Below are positions 1 through 12,265 of a DNA stretch of 64,000 nt, one piece after another. The notes beneath the pieces are model-generated. The model saw only the letters and a list, made by a program, of their open reading frames with translations, was not told the DNA's origin and did not search any database. The translations under genes and the position numbers were made by a program. Numbering within the stretch: the stretch's first letter is position 1; each line of letters begins with the position of its first letter. The DNA is from Pezicula radicicola (lineage: Eukaryota; Ascomycota; Leotiomycetes; Helotiales; Dermateaceae), in the NCBI GenBank assembly GCA_003008705.1, contig PDUO01000077.1, positions 119,197 to 183,196 of the forward strand. The letters run 5' to 3'.

Positions 1-2333
1 TTGTGTTACTAGCCAGTAATTATATGCGTTTTTGAAGAATCCAAGTCTCGCCCAGGTATGTGGTGAGATCTTGCTACGCACGATGTTCCATAGGTTACGC
101 CAGCGGATGAGGGCGCTTTTTGTTTGGGTTGTGTTTAGTTCGAAGGAGGAGGTTGTTGTGGAACGGGATAGTGAGGATGAGAATAATGTGAGGTGGACTT
201 GGGTGTAAACATAAAGGACTAGATGGATAGTTAGCGAGTTTGACTTAGTGGGAGTGTAAAAGAACGTACGATGGATTAATATGAACATATCCAGTACGTT
301 GAGGCCTAGCGGATTGTTTTTTCCATTGGTTAGATCGTTTTTAACATGCCTCGCTGACTTGGTCTTCCCAAAAAGACTTTGGAATGCTTCTAGTAATCCT
401 AGCCCTCGAGTTGGATGGAAATCCGTCTCCGAAAATGGATGAGGTGACGCGAAGATATCTTCATCACATGGAAGATCAAATTGCATCTCAGATAATGCGA
501 GGCGGCATGGGAAATTGGCGAAGAATGAGAATGCACAATCAATGAGTGTCATGATATTTATTGTCCTTTAAAGCTTGTTTAGTTTTAGGCTTACAATAAA
601 TACCCCTTGGAATCGTTACCTACCTTATTCTCATTTCTTTCTGGACCCATGAATATTCGTTGATACTATCTTGAAGCTCATGCTTTTCCTTAGTGAGGCC
701 AAGCTTCCTTGCCAGCTATAATTATGTTAGTCTAAAAAAGCCAAGAATCAAAGTTATTCTATTAGGTTACCTTCACAACAACACCAAATCTCATCTCCAT
801 AGCTCGTTTTCGGGCTAATCTATTGCCACCCCAAAACTGTGCACATATCATCAAGTATGCACCTTGCAAATGTGAAAAGGCAAGATGACTAAGTCCAGTC
901 ATGGACGAATCATCCGAATTGCCCATTCTCAGCATATGGCGAATTTCAGAATCTCCCGTTAGATCCTCTATAGAATAGATATAAAGTTCCGAGATATCCA
1001 AGAGAGCCTTTGCTGCGCATGCTTCTCTTTCAATTTGGGAGTACATTGCACCCAGTAACGTGACAGAAATGAGTAAAGGGATTGTTGCTGTGTCGATACA
1101 AAAAGATGGCTGATGAAGAATTGGACAGTGACGATGCCATGTTTCAAAGTACAGCTTCACTAGCCTTTCGATCCTTGATGGGAGAAATAGAAAGCTAAGG
1201 CTATCCGAGATATCTGTCAATTCTTTGGAATGTAATTGCATTGCATAAGCTTTGTCCAAAATTGCTTGCATCATAGTTCCTGACTGGACAGTGGCCGGTT
1301 CCCACTCCAATGGTGTGGTGATTGAGAGGTCTGGCATGGAATCAAAAGTAACAAACGTAGGGTCCATAAACAAAGATGCGAATATGTCATCAGATTGGCT
1401 TTGTATGTTGTTGAAAGGGCCGTTGAGAAATCGAAGGAGGTTCTCATCATCAAAAACAGATAAATCGATCGAGTCCTCTTCAAAAGGGTCGGAGAAATTG
1501 CTCCCGTTGTCACTTCCATTTCTAAAATGACTTAGGTTGATGGACTCGCTATCCTGTGTGCTGAAATCGCTACACTCAAGAGTATTCCGACGTTCGCTAT
1601 TAGGTGGAAAGCTGAAGGATTCCATAAAACTAGCTGTTCCTTGGTTTAGCAGGAATTTGATCGAACCAATATCGGATGATTGAGTATTATCAATGACAGG
1701 TCTTGGCACTGCTTTTGGCTTTGGTCAGGTAAATGCACAATGACTGTGGGGATGCACTGACCCTCATCCCTCTTCACTGCTATATTTTGTTGCTGTAACC
1801 GCGAGTACCTGCACTCAATTCTCTTCGCTCGACATGTTCTACATGGGTTGTTTCCATCACAACCGAGCTTCACCGAGGTACACTGCTTGATGTTAGTGAC
1901 GGTTCCAAAATTGAAATCATGATACTTTCTGAATCGCAGGCATGCGGACGTCTCCCTCTTCGGCCGCCATCGGGAATCTCTCGAAGACCTCGCTCAGGAC
2001 ATGCTGGATAGTGCTCCCTTAGATTGTCACTGCGGGGTACTGATTAAAACCCATTTCTTCTACTTTTGAGAGCTCTTTACCTGCGGGTAAACGAATCTTT
2101 GCAGAAAATACAAGAATATGGTTTGATGCCGGAGTCTATGGATTCAGATTCAGCTCGAGTACGATATCTATGAGGAAACGGAGTTACATACGACGCAATT
2201 GGTGTCGTTTGAGATGGTCTGTCCTGGAGAAGGTCTTGTCACAAACAGAGCACTTGACTGTCTTGAATGTTCCTCCGCCCTCCACCTTTGTGGGCACTTT
2301 GGGAGAGCAGTTTGTCAAGTAGGTATTCGTCAT
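1..2333 (-). CDS. C2H2/Zn2Cys6 dual zinc-finger transcription factor (3' end off window)
   Basis: A multi-exon gene read leftwards from an ATG at 2333-2331. Exon 1 gives a C2H2 finger (CSVCDKTFSRTDHLKRH). After an intron beginning at the GTATGT donor, a second finger follows (CIFCKDSFTR, a short intron, then SDNLREHYPAC). Next comes a GRRGRRPHACD linker and a Zn2Cys6 cluster around 1890-1800 (CDGNNPCRTCRAKRIEC). The 315-codon stretch at 1709-762 carries acidic, Ser-rich sequence and then a fungal-specific transcription factor domain (LVKLYFETWHRHCPILHQP). Further in-frame exons continue below 762 (for example the one encoding KLGLTKEKHELQ, and the block at about 550-1), so the C terminus lies outside the window. 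The C2H2-plus-Zn2Cys6 arrangement is a known fungal regulator class that acts in the nucleus. Targets cannot be read from the sequence. No stop was seen inside the exons as I spliced them; exact exon edges below 762 are less certain. Confidence 0.85.
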
Positions 2334-2388
2334 ATTGCTACGGGCCCATGGGAAATGTCTGAGTAAGTCAGATAGCGTGAATGTGAGT

Positions 2389-2408
2389 GATGATGATGAT
2401 GATGATGA
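2389..2408. repeat. (GAT)n microsatellite
   Basis: About six to seven GAT units lie just upstream of the left regulator's start codon, in its presumed promoter. Confidence 0.9.
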
Positions 2409-2730
2409 GTATATTGCTCTTTCTTACCGTACTGACTAGGTGGTATACATGTCAGTCAGTAGTTTTGAAACTGGAAAAAAGGAAGGGCGAAAGGGTACTA
2501 GAGAAGGCGGATGATGCAGTATCTGGGGAAATGGCGGGGGTGGGGTCGGCGCTCCAATGGCAACCCCCTGAACAAATCCGGGACCCCACTTACCGCTCTG
2601 TTTGTAATATTAATCATCTCTTACCGTATTTAGGGGGTCGAGGTCCCGCGGCAAATGCCTGAAGATAGCGAAGACATTTGCCGTCTGAGCCCAAGTCAGC
2701 TGCTTTCGCGTTAAGGGCCTTCCCAAGCGC

Positions 2731-2770
2731 TCAATTCAACTCAACTCAACTCAACTCAACTCAATTCAAC
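2731..2770. repeat. (TCAAC)n tandem repeat
   Basis: About eight copies of a TCAAC/TCAAT pentamer in tandem, in the intergenic region. Confidence 0.9.
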
Positions 2771-3379
2771 TACTTATCGTCACTTCTTGTTACTATTGAT
2801 ATGTTACGCAAATGCAATGCCGAGGTACCAGGATTGTAAAGCCGCTTAAAAGTCTGGGCAACCAAAAGGAAAGCGAAACAAAATAGAGTCGCTATTCGAA
2901 ATCAAAAACATCTGACCAAGCTGGGCCGTATGACTGCCTTGAGCCATCTGTAAACGGGATCACAGCTTGCTCTTTTGTCATGGGTAAGCCAGCAAGCCCA
3001 GTGAGGAAGGAAGGGGGTGAACACCCTAGTGTTAAGGTACCTTTCTCTATAGGTTCAGTTCCAAGATCATTGGTTAGAGGAATTACTGTACTACAACATC
3101 ATGGGCGATGGGACCACGTTGTGACACAGTTTGCATTGGAGATGCAATAATATGCTGATGAGGTAGAAGGAATATTTGCTGCTTTTCCATTAATACTTTG
3201 ACACTACTTCTCATGCTAAGCTCGCGCCTCGGCGTATTCTGTATCGCGAGTTTTGCTGATTCTAAGATCATCTGCCTCAACGCCCATTCAACAACATATG
3301 CTATTTCTGGGTACGGCAGTATACACTCTCAGGATCTTAGTCTTGGCTTGCGAGGCATAACCTCTCCCTTCTTATGGTG

Positions 3380-4050
3380 AAGCTAGATCTATTGGATCGC
3401 GGCTGGCATCCTCATGTGTACCGGTCTGCCAGTACAATGCAAAACTCTACGATATACACCCCCTTCAACAGTCCATAGCGGGACCATTGGCCTGTGTGCT
3501 GCTTGTAGCCCTTCATGATGAAGCCCTGTTGAGGAGTTATGGAACGAGCCAATCATTGCTGGACTACGTATGGAGTATTCTGAACCCTCTATTAGCTATT
3601 TTGCTGATTGTATCTTGGGGCCAATAATGGCGTGCTGTTTCTGAAACAATCTCTGCATATCCTTCTACACCACCTCTATTACCTATGTTCTACTTTCCAT
3701 GCCTCCTTCTGTCCGATCTCAACGATTACCGGCAGGCCGCCTTCCATAACCTCGATCGACGAACCCTCGAACTTATACCAACCTTGGGTGTTTTGAATTG
3801 GACCCATTGGGATAGGGAGATGTTTTCTCCGGGGCTCCAGGATACATAGCAACGGGCTGCGGCGGTTATCTCCTTGTCGACCCCTTGCCTCACATATCTT
3901 GCATGAGGGAACGGCACGCATGTTGAAGCAATAATTGAAGCACCATCACGGCGACCACGATTTCCCAGCCGACCTTCAACTCCAGTGATGAATTTCTTAC
4001 AGATATTGTTTGCGAGCAAGAGCATTACAAAGGTACATATTCACACATAA
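3380..4050 (+). pseudogene. Degenerate open frame, unknown product
   Basis: One forward frame stays almost open for about 220 codons. It starts near 3,380 (SRLASSCVPVCQYNAKLYD) and passes through hydrophobic stretches (SIAGPLACVLLVALHDEALL, NPLLAILLIVSWGQ). It continues as LNDYRQAAFHNLDRRTLELI and later THVEAIIEAPSRRPRF. Only three stops interrupt it: TAA after WGQ, TAG after GLQDT and TGA after TYLA. All three could have arisen by single transitions. This fits a decayed gene, but I do not recognise the family. Chance retention of an open frame is possible. Confidence 0.25.
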
Positions 4051-5950
4051 CAGGACATCTCCCGGCCGAGGTATTATCACGAAGCACTGTAATAACAAGG
4101 ATGCTGGGCCTCGAGAAAACAACACCCGTTGGAGGTATAAAGAGCCAGATAAGGTTCCAGGAAATTTGTGCTGCACCCCTCACATTAGCTCTCTGTCGTA
4201 CGAGACGTAATATAGGTACTGTATAAGATCAACTTATTTTTAGCGTATCCAAACTGTCGGGATCCTTTTATCTACAATCGCTTCTCATCGAAGACGAAGA
4301 ATCATCAAAATCTTGTAAGGCGTCGGCTAGATACTAACGGCCCATTCCGAGGATGGCTAGTGCTATCGCCAATTATAGTACCGGTTCTACCTCCGTATAT
4401 CTACTCTCGCATGCCATGATAGGTTGTATGATTTGGGTCTCGATGTCTGGGGAAGTTCTCGGTCGAATTGGTAGGTGCTCATCTTCTAGTACATCAAGGA
4501 AGCTACCTTTTTTTGCTCGGCCAGTGTCGGTGTGGAAGGCCTCTACTGGAGGCAGCTTGTATCCATGTTTCAACTTGCCCTCGGGGTGTGAAGCTGTTTA
4601 TCTATGGCTACATTTGCTTGCATCCTATTTCCAAAGGAGCTTGGGCGTTGCAACACAGCATTCTAGAAGGCACTGTGCCAGCAACAACTAGCGATGAGAC
4701 GAGCTCTAAGGTTTGTTCCTTTCTCAATTGGGTTGAAAATACAACTAGTTTTCTACCAGGTTTTACCTTCTTCGGACCGACTGTTTACAGGCATTGTCCA
4801 ATAGTCTCCGACACTAGCGAAGTTGCCAGACAATCCAACTCCCAAGCGAGTGTTCTATGTCTTCCAAGCTTATGCTACTATATCATGTTTTAGGATTCTC
4901 TGAGAATTATCACCCATATCTTGAGACGACATAAATGCCATTATTTCGCAAGTGAACTTTTTCTACATCCTCTTTGATAAGGGTTGCAATTCGTAATAAG
5001 TATTACCAAGATCTGAAGTTGGACCCTGACTAAATAAAAGCTTATTTCCACTTAGCAGTGTTTGATAAGCTCCTTCTGCCTTGGACTGGATCTGTAAGGA
5101 ACAACTTTCTCCCCGATCTGCCCGTTCGCTTAGGCACAACTCGGCGACCAACTTCCCAACTTGGAAGAGAACCTGCATTTTTTAAGTACCGACGTACTCC
5201 TTATGCAGGCAACGAAACTCGTGAAAACACACGGCAGAGTTTTCGGTAAGATATCCAGATATTATCTCGTACTTGAGTTGGTGGTGGTTGTGGTGGTTGT
5301 AGGTATTATTCTGTGCCAATGGCCAAAGTATATACGCCTCATCAGATATCTTCAGCAACTACCTATCTAAGCGCTTGATATTGTTTTCACAACGATATCT
5401 GCACGTTTTGTGGTAAGGCGGATCTACTTCTTATCTTTACAATGATCTCCACTACAATAATCTCTTATGTTCAGCCGTTCTCAATCGTTGTCGACGCGAT
5501 GACCCGCAACTACAACCCGCACAGACGAATTACCAGCTCCCTGGTGGAACACCAGGGGCCATTCATGAAGCTAGCTAAAATTGAGTTTCCCCAACCCCCA
5601 ACATCCAAGCCGTTGCACTTTTTGTGTGGAATATCTTATCTGTATCCATGTAGAGGTGTACCAGGCTCATGAAACCTTTGGCGCTCTTGCCGCGACTCTT
5701 GATACTCTCGTCTCTTCTTCTAGATGGTTTCTGGGAGACTGATGTCGGAACTTGGCGGGAAGAACATTTAACATTGGATACACGGTCCCTCTGTGCTCAA
5801 TACTTCTCGCTCGCATAGACAAATCTAAATTTCCTGCGCGAGTAGGATGCCAAGTTCACCCAGTAGACTTTGACAGTCTTACGCGTCATTTGAAGTATAT
5901 GAACCTCTCAACTTCATCTTTCGTCCTTGCATTCACTATTATCAAATGCC

Positions 5951-7345
5951 ATGGGTGACTTTGACGAGGCCTTCCAGAACCAATTAGCACGTCTATCATG
6001 GACTCTCTACGGCTTTGGGATGTTCTTGATCATCGCTCGAACGTATGATGCCTTCCCTCTTATAGAATTAGCGGTGCTAACTTAAGTCAGCTATGCTCGA
6101 ATTCATAGACTCGGTGTAAAAGGATTACAGCCCGATGATTATTTGATGCTGGTTGCAGCTGTCTGTATTCCATGACATTGAATTTCGTTGGATCACTTCT
6201 GACATTTGTAGTGTTTTTACACCATCCTCATTGTGTGCTTGAATGTAATTGCGACTGGTGGAGGAAGCAACCTTTTTGCTCCTGAACACTTTGCCACATT
6301 TACTCCTGAGGATATTAAAGAACGTATTCACGGGTCCAAAATTGTCATTGTATCAGAGCAGGTACGTGCGTCCTTTCACATTGGAAACCATGACTTGTCC
6401 ACAGAGTAATCTGCCTGCGAGGGTGCATGAAGTTCAATCCAGCTGACTGTCTGACCCGGCACACAGGCAATGTTGAATGTCATCTACACCATTAAATCAT
6501 GCATGCTAATAATGTACACGCGCTTGACACTTGGCCACCAAATTCAACGCTTGGTTAGATACCTTTGCATCTATGTAGCAATCGGCTGGGTAGCAACAGA
6601 AATTACCTTCTTCACGGCATGCCGTCCTTTCAGCGGATATTGGGCCATGCCACCCCCAGAATCACAATGCAGTACACTACAACACTACGCCATTGTGCAA
6701 GCCTGCTTCAACATCTCATCCGACACGCTAATGCTCTTCATTCCACTTCCTCTTGTCACACGGCTGGCCGTACCGTGGAAACAAAAGCTGGTACTAATCG
6801 TAATATTCTCACTGGGCCTCTTTGTCATCCTTGCCGCGATTTTGACCAAGGTTTTCAATTTGAGTAATATCTTTGATCCGAGTTACATGCTATGGTACAC
6901 AAGGGAGAGTTCAGTGGCTGTATATGTGTCAAATCTACCTATGATCTGGCCACTACTACGAGAATGGTTCCCATTCCTCAGAAATCTCAGTCCGGCCCAG
7001 AAGACGTCGACTTCAAGAGTCGAATACGGTTTGTCGAATATGTCGCGATCAAAAGGAACAATACCAGCACGACCAAAGAGCTTAACTATGCAAACACGTG
7101 GTTTCTCCGAGTCTAAAGTGGGCATTACAACTACTATTATTGCTCAAGACGGTGGACGTAGTTCTGAAGATCCAAATCAGAGTGGGGATGATTTGGATGT
7201 TAACCAAAAGACGCAGTGTTGGGACGAGGAGAGTACGGTTGGGCCGTTGGAAAGTGCTGGGCCTGAAGGTTGGAGGAGACCGAGTGTTAATGCTATACAT
7301 ACCGTCACAACGGTACATGTTCAGGCAGAGCAGGCTATGGATTGA
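5951..7345 (+). CDS. Rhodopsin-domain integral membrane protein (PTH11/SAT5-like)
   Basis: Four exons (5951-6042, 6091-6160, 6212-6361, 6467-7345) splice in frame into a 396-residue protein starting MGDFDEAFQNQLARLSW. It has the layout of the fungal rhodopsin-domain membrane family. An N-terminal segment (WTLYGFGMFLIIART) comes first, then the characteristic RIHRLGVKGLQPDDYLML motif, several further hydrophobic helices (CFYTILIVCLNVIA, YLCIYVAIGWVATEITFF, LVLIVIFSLGLFVILAAIL), a conserved ACRPFSGYW motif and a long hydrophilic, Ser/Thr-rich tail from about residue 280. Members of this family include PTH11-like receptors and SAT5-like cluster proteins. A role in sensing or at the plasma membrane is inference. 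The seven-helix core appears intact and no frame break is needed. The neighbours give no functional clue. Confidence 0.85.
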
Positions 7346-9593
7346 GATGTGGAGGATGAGTCAGGGTATATTCTTGGGAGACCAGTCAATTCTTACCAGC
7401 TTGATGCTGAGAAGAGGTGGAATGGAAATTGATGGGTCTTGTCTACCAGAAGAAAGGACGAAGCAGACCTTACCTCAGTCGCCAGCTTTTGGAAATTAAT
7501 TTCTCGAAGCTATCCTCAAAGTCGTCCTCGAACGCGAGGTTTTATCACCGCACAAGGCTATGGAGTTAGTATCGAGGTGGCTTTGGCCATGATCTCAGCA
7601 TCCACGGATTCAAGTTGGCAACGGTGTGCAGTTCTATAATAACGTGCATTGATGTCGGGTTTCTTCGGCGCTGTTAAATGCATTATCCTTCTGGAGGACG
7701 CAGGATATTACCTTTTGATACGGGGCTTATCCTTTCCATGTTTGTTTCACTAGCGAGCAGGATCTTGGATTATGTGCTGAGCGACTCGGAGCGAGCGCGC
7801 GAGTGTCTTTGCCTTTGTATCATTTACCTTGTACTGAGGATTCACTTGTTTGTTTTACTACCTATTATTCTTTTTTCAATTTTGCCTACCTATGTACCTC
7901 CATTGTATAATATCTCTCTCTCTTTCTCTGTCTCTCGGTCCGAATAGCTACGGAATACAGTACAGCACAGTACATGAGCATGTAAATAGCAGTTCATATC
8001 ATAGCGTTGTTTTTGCTGACTCGGTTGAGTATATAGTTTTTGGATACCTCCGTACCCGACCTTTTCAAATCTACAAGTGTAATTGGCCATGTTTTATTTT
8101 TTTCGCATTTTTGAGGAGTGTTCTGTTTTGAAACGACCTTGACTATTGTTCGCAAGGGATTGATTCGTTTACGAGTCAGCATTATTTTTAGTCTTGAGGA
8201 TGCGTAAAGTTTGTGCGGTATATAGACTCTGTAACCTTATTTGAGGATAGAAGCGTACTTTCCGCTCTGGTCTTCTGTTCTTATCTTTTCACTACTTAGT
8301 ACACTTTAAAGGTATTTTAAGAATATTCATGTATATCCTTTTGAACTAAAATGTCTGGTAGTCGACACGGACGTGCGTCTGTATCTCTGTACCTTCCCCT
8401 ATTTTAAGCGAAAATAACCGAACTCCTGGCCCAAACCTCATCAATCCTATCTCTCTTTCCCTATCTCTACTAACTTTATCGTCACTTTTATAGTTTTTAT
8501 AGATGGTATTTCCCTGGTATTTCCGCAACCTAAACTCCATTCTAAGTCAAATACATTATCGCTTTGTCGGAATAGATGAGCCTCAATATTGATAGATACA
8601 CAATCAGCACGGCACCATAATATAAGGAACCCCCCCCCCTTTGTTTTCTCTTCTTTTTAGCATATGGAAAAGCTAAAAAGTATACGCACAGGACAAACCA
8701 TTTAGACTAACGATATCAAGTTCACTGAATAAAAAAAGGAATATTTCAACATTTCAATTAACTAGAAATTCTCCATAAAGTCTTCTTGTTATGGATTCGG
8801 ATTCGTAACGTCGGTTAGCCGCGCATTTGCGATAATTGTCTGCTCAGCTAAGAGTTGTGGCATACTTTATAGTTGCTTGAAACATATTCCATCCTTTCTC
8901 CTACTAGATCGTGTCACTAGTAAAGTGATACATAACAAAGACGGACTCAATGGTCTCAGGGCGAAGCTAATAACTTGTGTTAGCCAGAATAGGAAATCCG
9001 AATTGATGTCCTGGTTCAATATCGGTTTCATCCGTCCAATTACAAGAGCCTTGAGATTCATATGGGCATTGATTAACATAGAAGGTCTCAGGCATGATAC
9101 GAAGGACAAGTTCATTTGTATTGAGCCTGGTCCAAGCGTTTTGGCTGTGAAATGGATTGATTTGTGAGAGGAAACGCTTGGACCAGGCTCAATACAAATG
9201 AACTTGTCCTTCGTATCGCTTGCTGTGCTTAGTAAGCCCATACGTACCTCTCGGTGATTTCACCGCCCTTTGATCTCCCTCGGTAATCTTGCCGTGCGCA
9301 GTCCTTAGTAAATTCAAGTTTAGCCGAGCGGAAAAACAACACCCCAGGGAGAAGAGATACTTACTCTACCGAGTAGGCAGTTGAAGTTAAAATGTTATTC
9401 AGTCTTGGCCTCATACTTAGAGTTGTGAAATCATTCGGTGGGCCATCCTGAGCCTAGTCTGGGGCCGCGGGTCAGCGGGGTTCCCCAGGTTATTGATATC
9501 ACGAATAAAACAACTTCTTGGCCCGAATCTACACAACGCCAAATCCCATGCTTCAAAAAGTACAATTGGTCATTATCCTAAATCTACATCAAG
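7346..9593. other. Gene-free stretch, AT-leaning, with a perfect inverted repeat
   Basis: No supported gene. Open runs at 7,678-8,131 are low-complexity Tyr/Phe/Leu-rich frames. A ten-C homopolymer sits at 8630-8639. The notable content is the inverted repeat at 9,097-9,216, listed separately. The open frames of 8,867-9,241 on both strands both run through that palindrome and are therefore suspect. Confidence 0.6.
9097..9216. repeat. 45-bp perfect inverted repeat with 30-nt spacer
   Basis: The left arm (9097-9141, beginning atacgaaggacaagttc) and the right arm (9172-9216, ending gaacttgtccttcgtat) are exact reverse complements over 45 bases. A 30-base unpaired spacer lies at 9142-9171. Flanking bases do not continue the pairing. 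Either strand, if transcribed, would form a very stable hairpin. Confidence 0.95.
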
Positions 9594-11650
9594 ATGTCAA
9601 AAGCTAGCCACATTAAAAAGATCAAGAGGTAAGTCAAGCCGTCGCCATGCTCCGGTTCCTTTGTAGATGAAGCTGATTTTCTAAATAGTAACAGCGATGA
9701 AAAGTCTCCAAGTGCTACGAAAGATGACGGATCTATACACCGCCAGTCCAACGCTGAACATGGTTGGCAAAGTATAGCTGACTTGACTAATAATGTCACC
9801 GGAGAGTTTGTGCCCCACTCAGCAACTATTGGAAGGCATCTGACTAGTCTAGAATTAAGAATCCTCTTGCTGGCGTGCCAAAAGTCGATCTTCTCCGGGA
9901 CGTGGAAAATTATGCAAGCGAGCACCAGTTGATGGATGCTCTACCTATTCTCAAGAAAGGTGCTCTCGTAGCACAGGATCCAGCTGGTTTCGAAACTCTC
10001 GAGGAACTTAATGAGGAGGACCGCGAATTTTTGCGCAACGAAATATTACACAAATGGAGACATTCAAAGCAGCTTTACGATATTTTTGAACTCCATCAGC
10101 GCTGCAATTCAGGGATGGGACTAGACTGGTTCGAATGGAGCTAACCTATCATTCCCCCAGAGCTTTGGAATTGCGGATACTGGCTCAGGTGAATCCTTCG
10201 GTACGTGTGAGAAGAACGCTTGGATCACTGGCGCAATTAACTCTGCTCCGTACATGGCCATCTCTTTGTTGTAAGTTTCTACGCCTTCTCTAGGCTCTGA
10301 TAGTTACTAACTGCATAGTGCATGCTGGCTCTCAGATCCTGTCAACGATCTCATTGGGAGAAGGGGAACTATTTTCTTAGGGGCTATCTTTAGTTTGTTT
10401 AGTCCAATTGGACAAGCAGTTTCCCAGACATGACCTCAAATTTTGGTATGCCGAATCTTACTCGGAATCGGAATGGGTCTCAAGGAAGTGACCGTATCGG
10501 TCTTCTCTGCTGAGAACTCTCCTGCAAATATCCGTGGAGCTCTTACTATGTCTTGGCAACTCTGGGCTGCATTCGGAACTATGCTAGGTTTCTCTGCGAA
10601 TCTTGACGTCGCCAATACTGGAGATATAGCTAGCTTGGCGACTACAGTTTAAGTTACATTCATCCTGGCTATACCATTATTGATCGGCGTGTAATTCACC
10701 CCAGACTCACCTCGCTGGTTGATCAAAAAGAATAAACATGCCAAAGCTTATAGGTCCCTTCTTAGGCTTCGAAATTCTCCACTACAGGCTGCAAGGGATC
10801 TTTACTACATTCATGCACAGCTAGTGGCAGAAGAACTACTACTTGAGGAGGAAGGATTCTCAAAAACGGATAACTTCTTCAGCCGGTTTATTGAATTGTT
10901 CACTGTTCCTCGAATCCGACGGGCAACTCAAGCTTCCGGTATAATAATGATAGCGCAGCAGATGTGCGGCAGTAAGTTACTATTTCTCACTTTACCTTTT
11001 CTATTCTTTCGAGACCAAGAAACTAACTATCCTCGTTTAGTAAACATAATTTCGTTCTACTCTTCGACAATCCTTAGTCAAACTGGAGCCTCGAATATCA
11101 CAGCCCTGCTTGTATCCTGAGGTTTCGGCATGACTATGTTCGTATTCGCCATTCCCGCTCTCTATACCATCGACACCTGGGGACGACGAACACTCCTCTT
11201 CACGTTTCCAAACATGTGCTGGACACTACTTGCAGCCGGCATATCATTCTACATTTCTGAAAGCAGCAAATGCTCACCTCGGCCTCATCGCGCTATTTAT
11301 CTTTGTATTTGATGCGTTTTACAGCCCGGGAGAAGGACCATGCGCCTTTGTCTATTCTTCCGAGGTCTTCCCCCTCTCACACCGCGAAATCAGTATGTCA
11401 TGAGCAGTAGCGACGAATAATTCCTGGGCTGCAGTTCTATCACTCACCTTTCCACGCTTACTTCGTGCTTTCAAGCCTCAAGGAGCATTTGGTTTCTACG
11501 CTGGGCTAAATATATTGGCCTTGATTGCTATATTTCTCTTCATGCCGGAAACAAAATAGAGGACTTTGGAGGAGTTGGATTATGTCTTTGGTGTTCCTAC
11601 TCGTACGCATGCGCGTTTTGAGGCGTATAAGGTTTTGCTATGGTGAGGGT
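9594..11650 (+). pseudogene. Disabled MFS sugar transporter
   Basis: From ATG 9594 (MSKASHIKKIKR, intron) the translation follows a fungal sugar-transporter family of the major facilitator superfamily. The order is an N-terminal cytoplasmic region (LAGVPKVDLLRDVENYASEH, KGALVAQDPAGFETLEEL), GWD-stop-[121 protein letters not shown] and a C-terminal RTLEELDYVFGVPTRTHAR. The reading frame is broken by in-frame stops at 10122 (Q expected), 10431 (W expected), 10692, 11118 (W expected), 11401 (W expected) and 11557 (Q expected). There are also frameshifts near 10,078 and near 10,630. The Q-to-stop and W-to-stop changes are C-to-T or G-to-A transitions in CpA context. The 3' end is approximate. A functional product is not expected. 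Confidence 0.9.
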
Positions 11651-12265
11651 TAGAAAATACGTCTTTTTGCGGACCGGGAGCTCTATCATTTTGAGTGTTA
11701 GGAGGCTTATCCTAGAGACTCTTCTAAAGATAAAGCCGAGATGTAATCATGGAAGCACTTGAGGAATGGAGATTTATTGTGTACTTGTACATTTGTCTAT
11801 TCGCATAATAATTGTAAAGATAGTTATTTATGTAGTTAATTCCTCCCCAGAAGTTGAGGGTGAAATGTCATTGTGGGTAACTTATTTGCGATTGGCAAAT
11901 ATCTCAATTAGATTCGAGTTGAAGAGTTTTAGATTCGAATAACAGATAGAGTCACTTATACACTTGTAGTTCTAAGTCCTTTTATGGTAGGAGGAGTTGT
12001 AGGATTGTAGGTCTTCTTGAGATGATTTAACAGACTGATGCTTAACTAAAAGCGATCAACGAGGGAAATACCGACTCGCAGATAATTGCAAAATAAAATT
12101 GTAGCAGTGGTATATAAGATAAAACATCAATTTTCAATTGTATGAGATATTTGCCGTTAAATTAAATTCAAAGTTATGCACTTGTAATAATTGACCCACG
12201 TCCACAGTTGATAGCCTCAACAAGAAATCGCCGGCGCCATCGTTTTCCGTCACAAACTCCAGTCA
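11651..12265. other. Intergenic, AT-leaning
   Basis: Between the dead transporter and the polyol dehydrogenase. I see no gene. It presumably includes the 3' untranslated region of the dehydrogenase. Confidence 0.6.

Larger units (their letters stand above)
2334..5950. other. Gene-poor stretch with decayed reading frames
   Basis: I find no intact gene between the left regulator and the rhodopsin-domain gene. The stretch holds two simple repeats, a degenerate frame at about 3,380-4,050 (listed separately) and shorter open runs at about 4,470-4,890, 5,160-5,370 and 5,440-5,670. None of these has a recognisable domain or a consistent splice structure. A GGT/GTT-rich run at about 5,278-5,302 is low complexity. 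The last few hundred bases before 5,951 presumably include the promoter of the rhodopsin-domain gene. Confidence 0.5.

Noticed and set aside
2387..2662. Forward 91-codon frame starting with a Met run
   Set aside because: The Met run is the (GAT)n microsatellite read in the ATG frame; no domain follows.
8867..9241. Open frames on both strands around the 9.1-kb palindrome
   Set aside because: Both run through the inverted repeat, so each contains the other's arm; neither has a domain.
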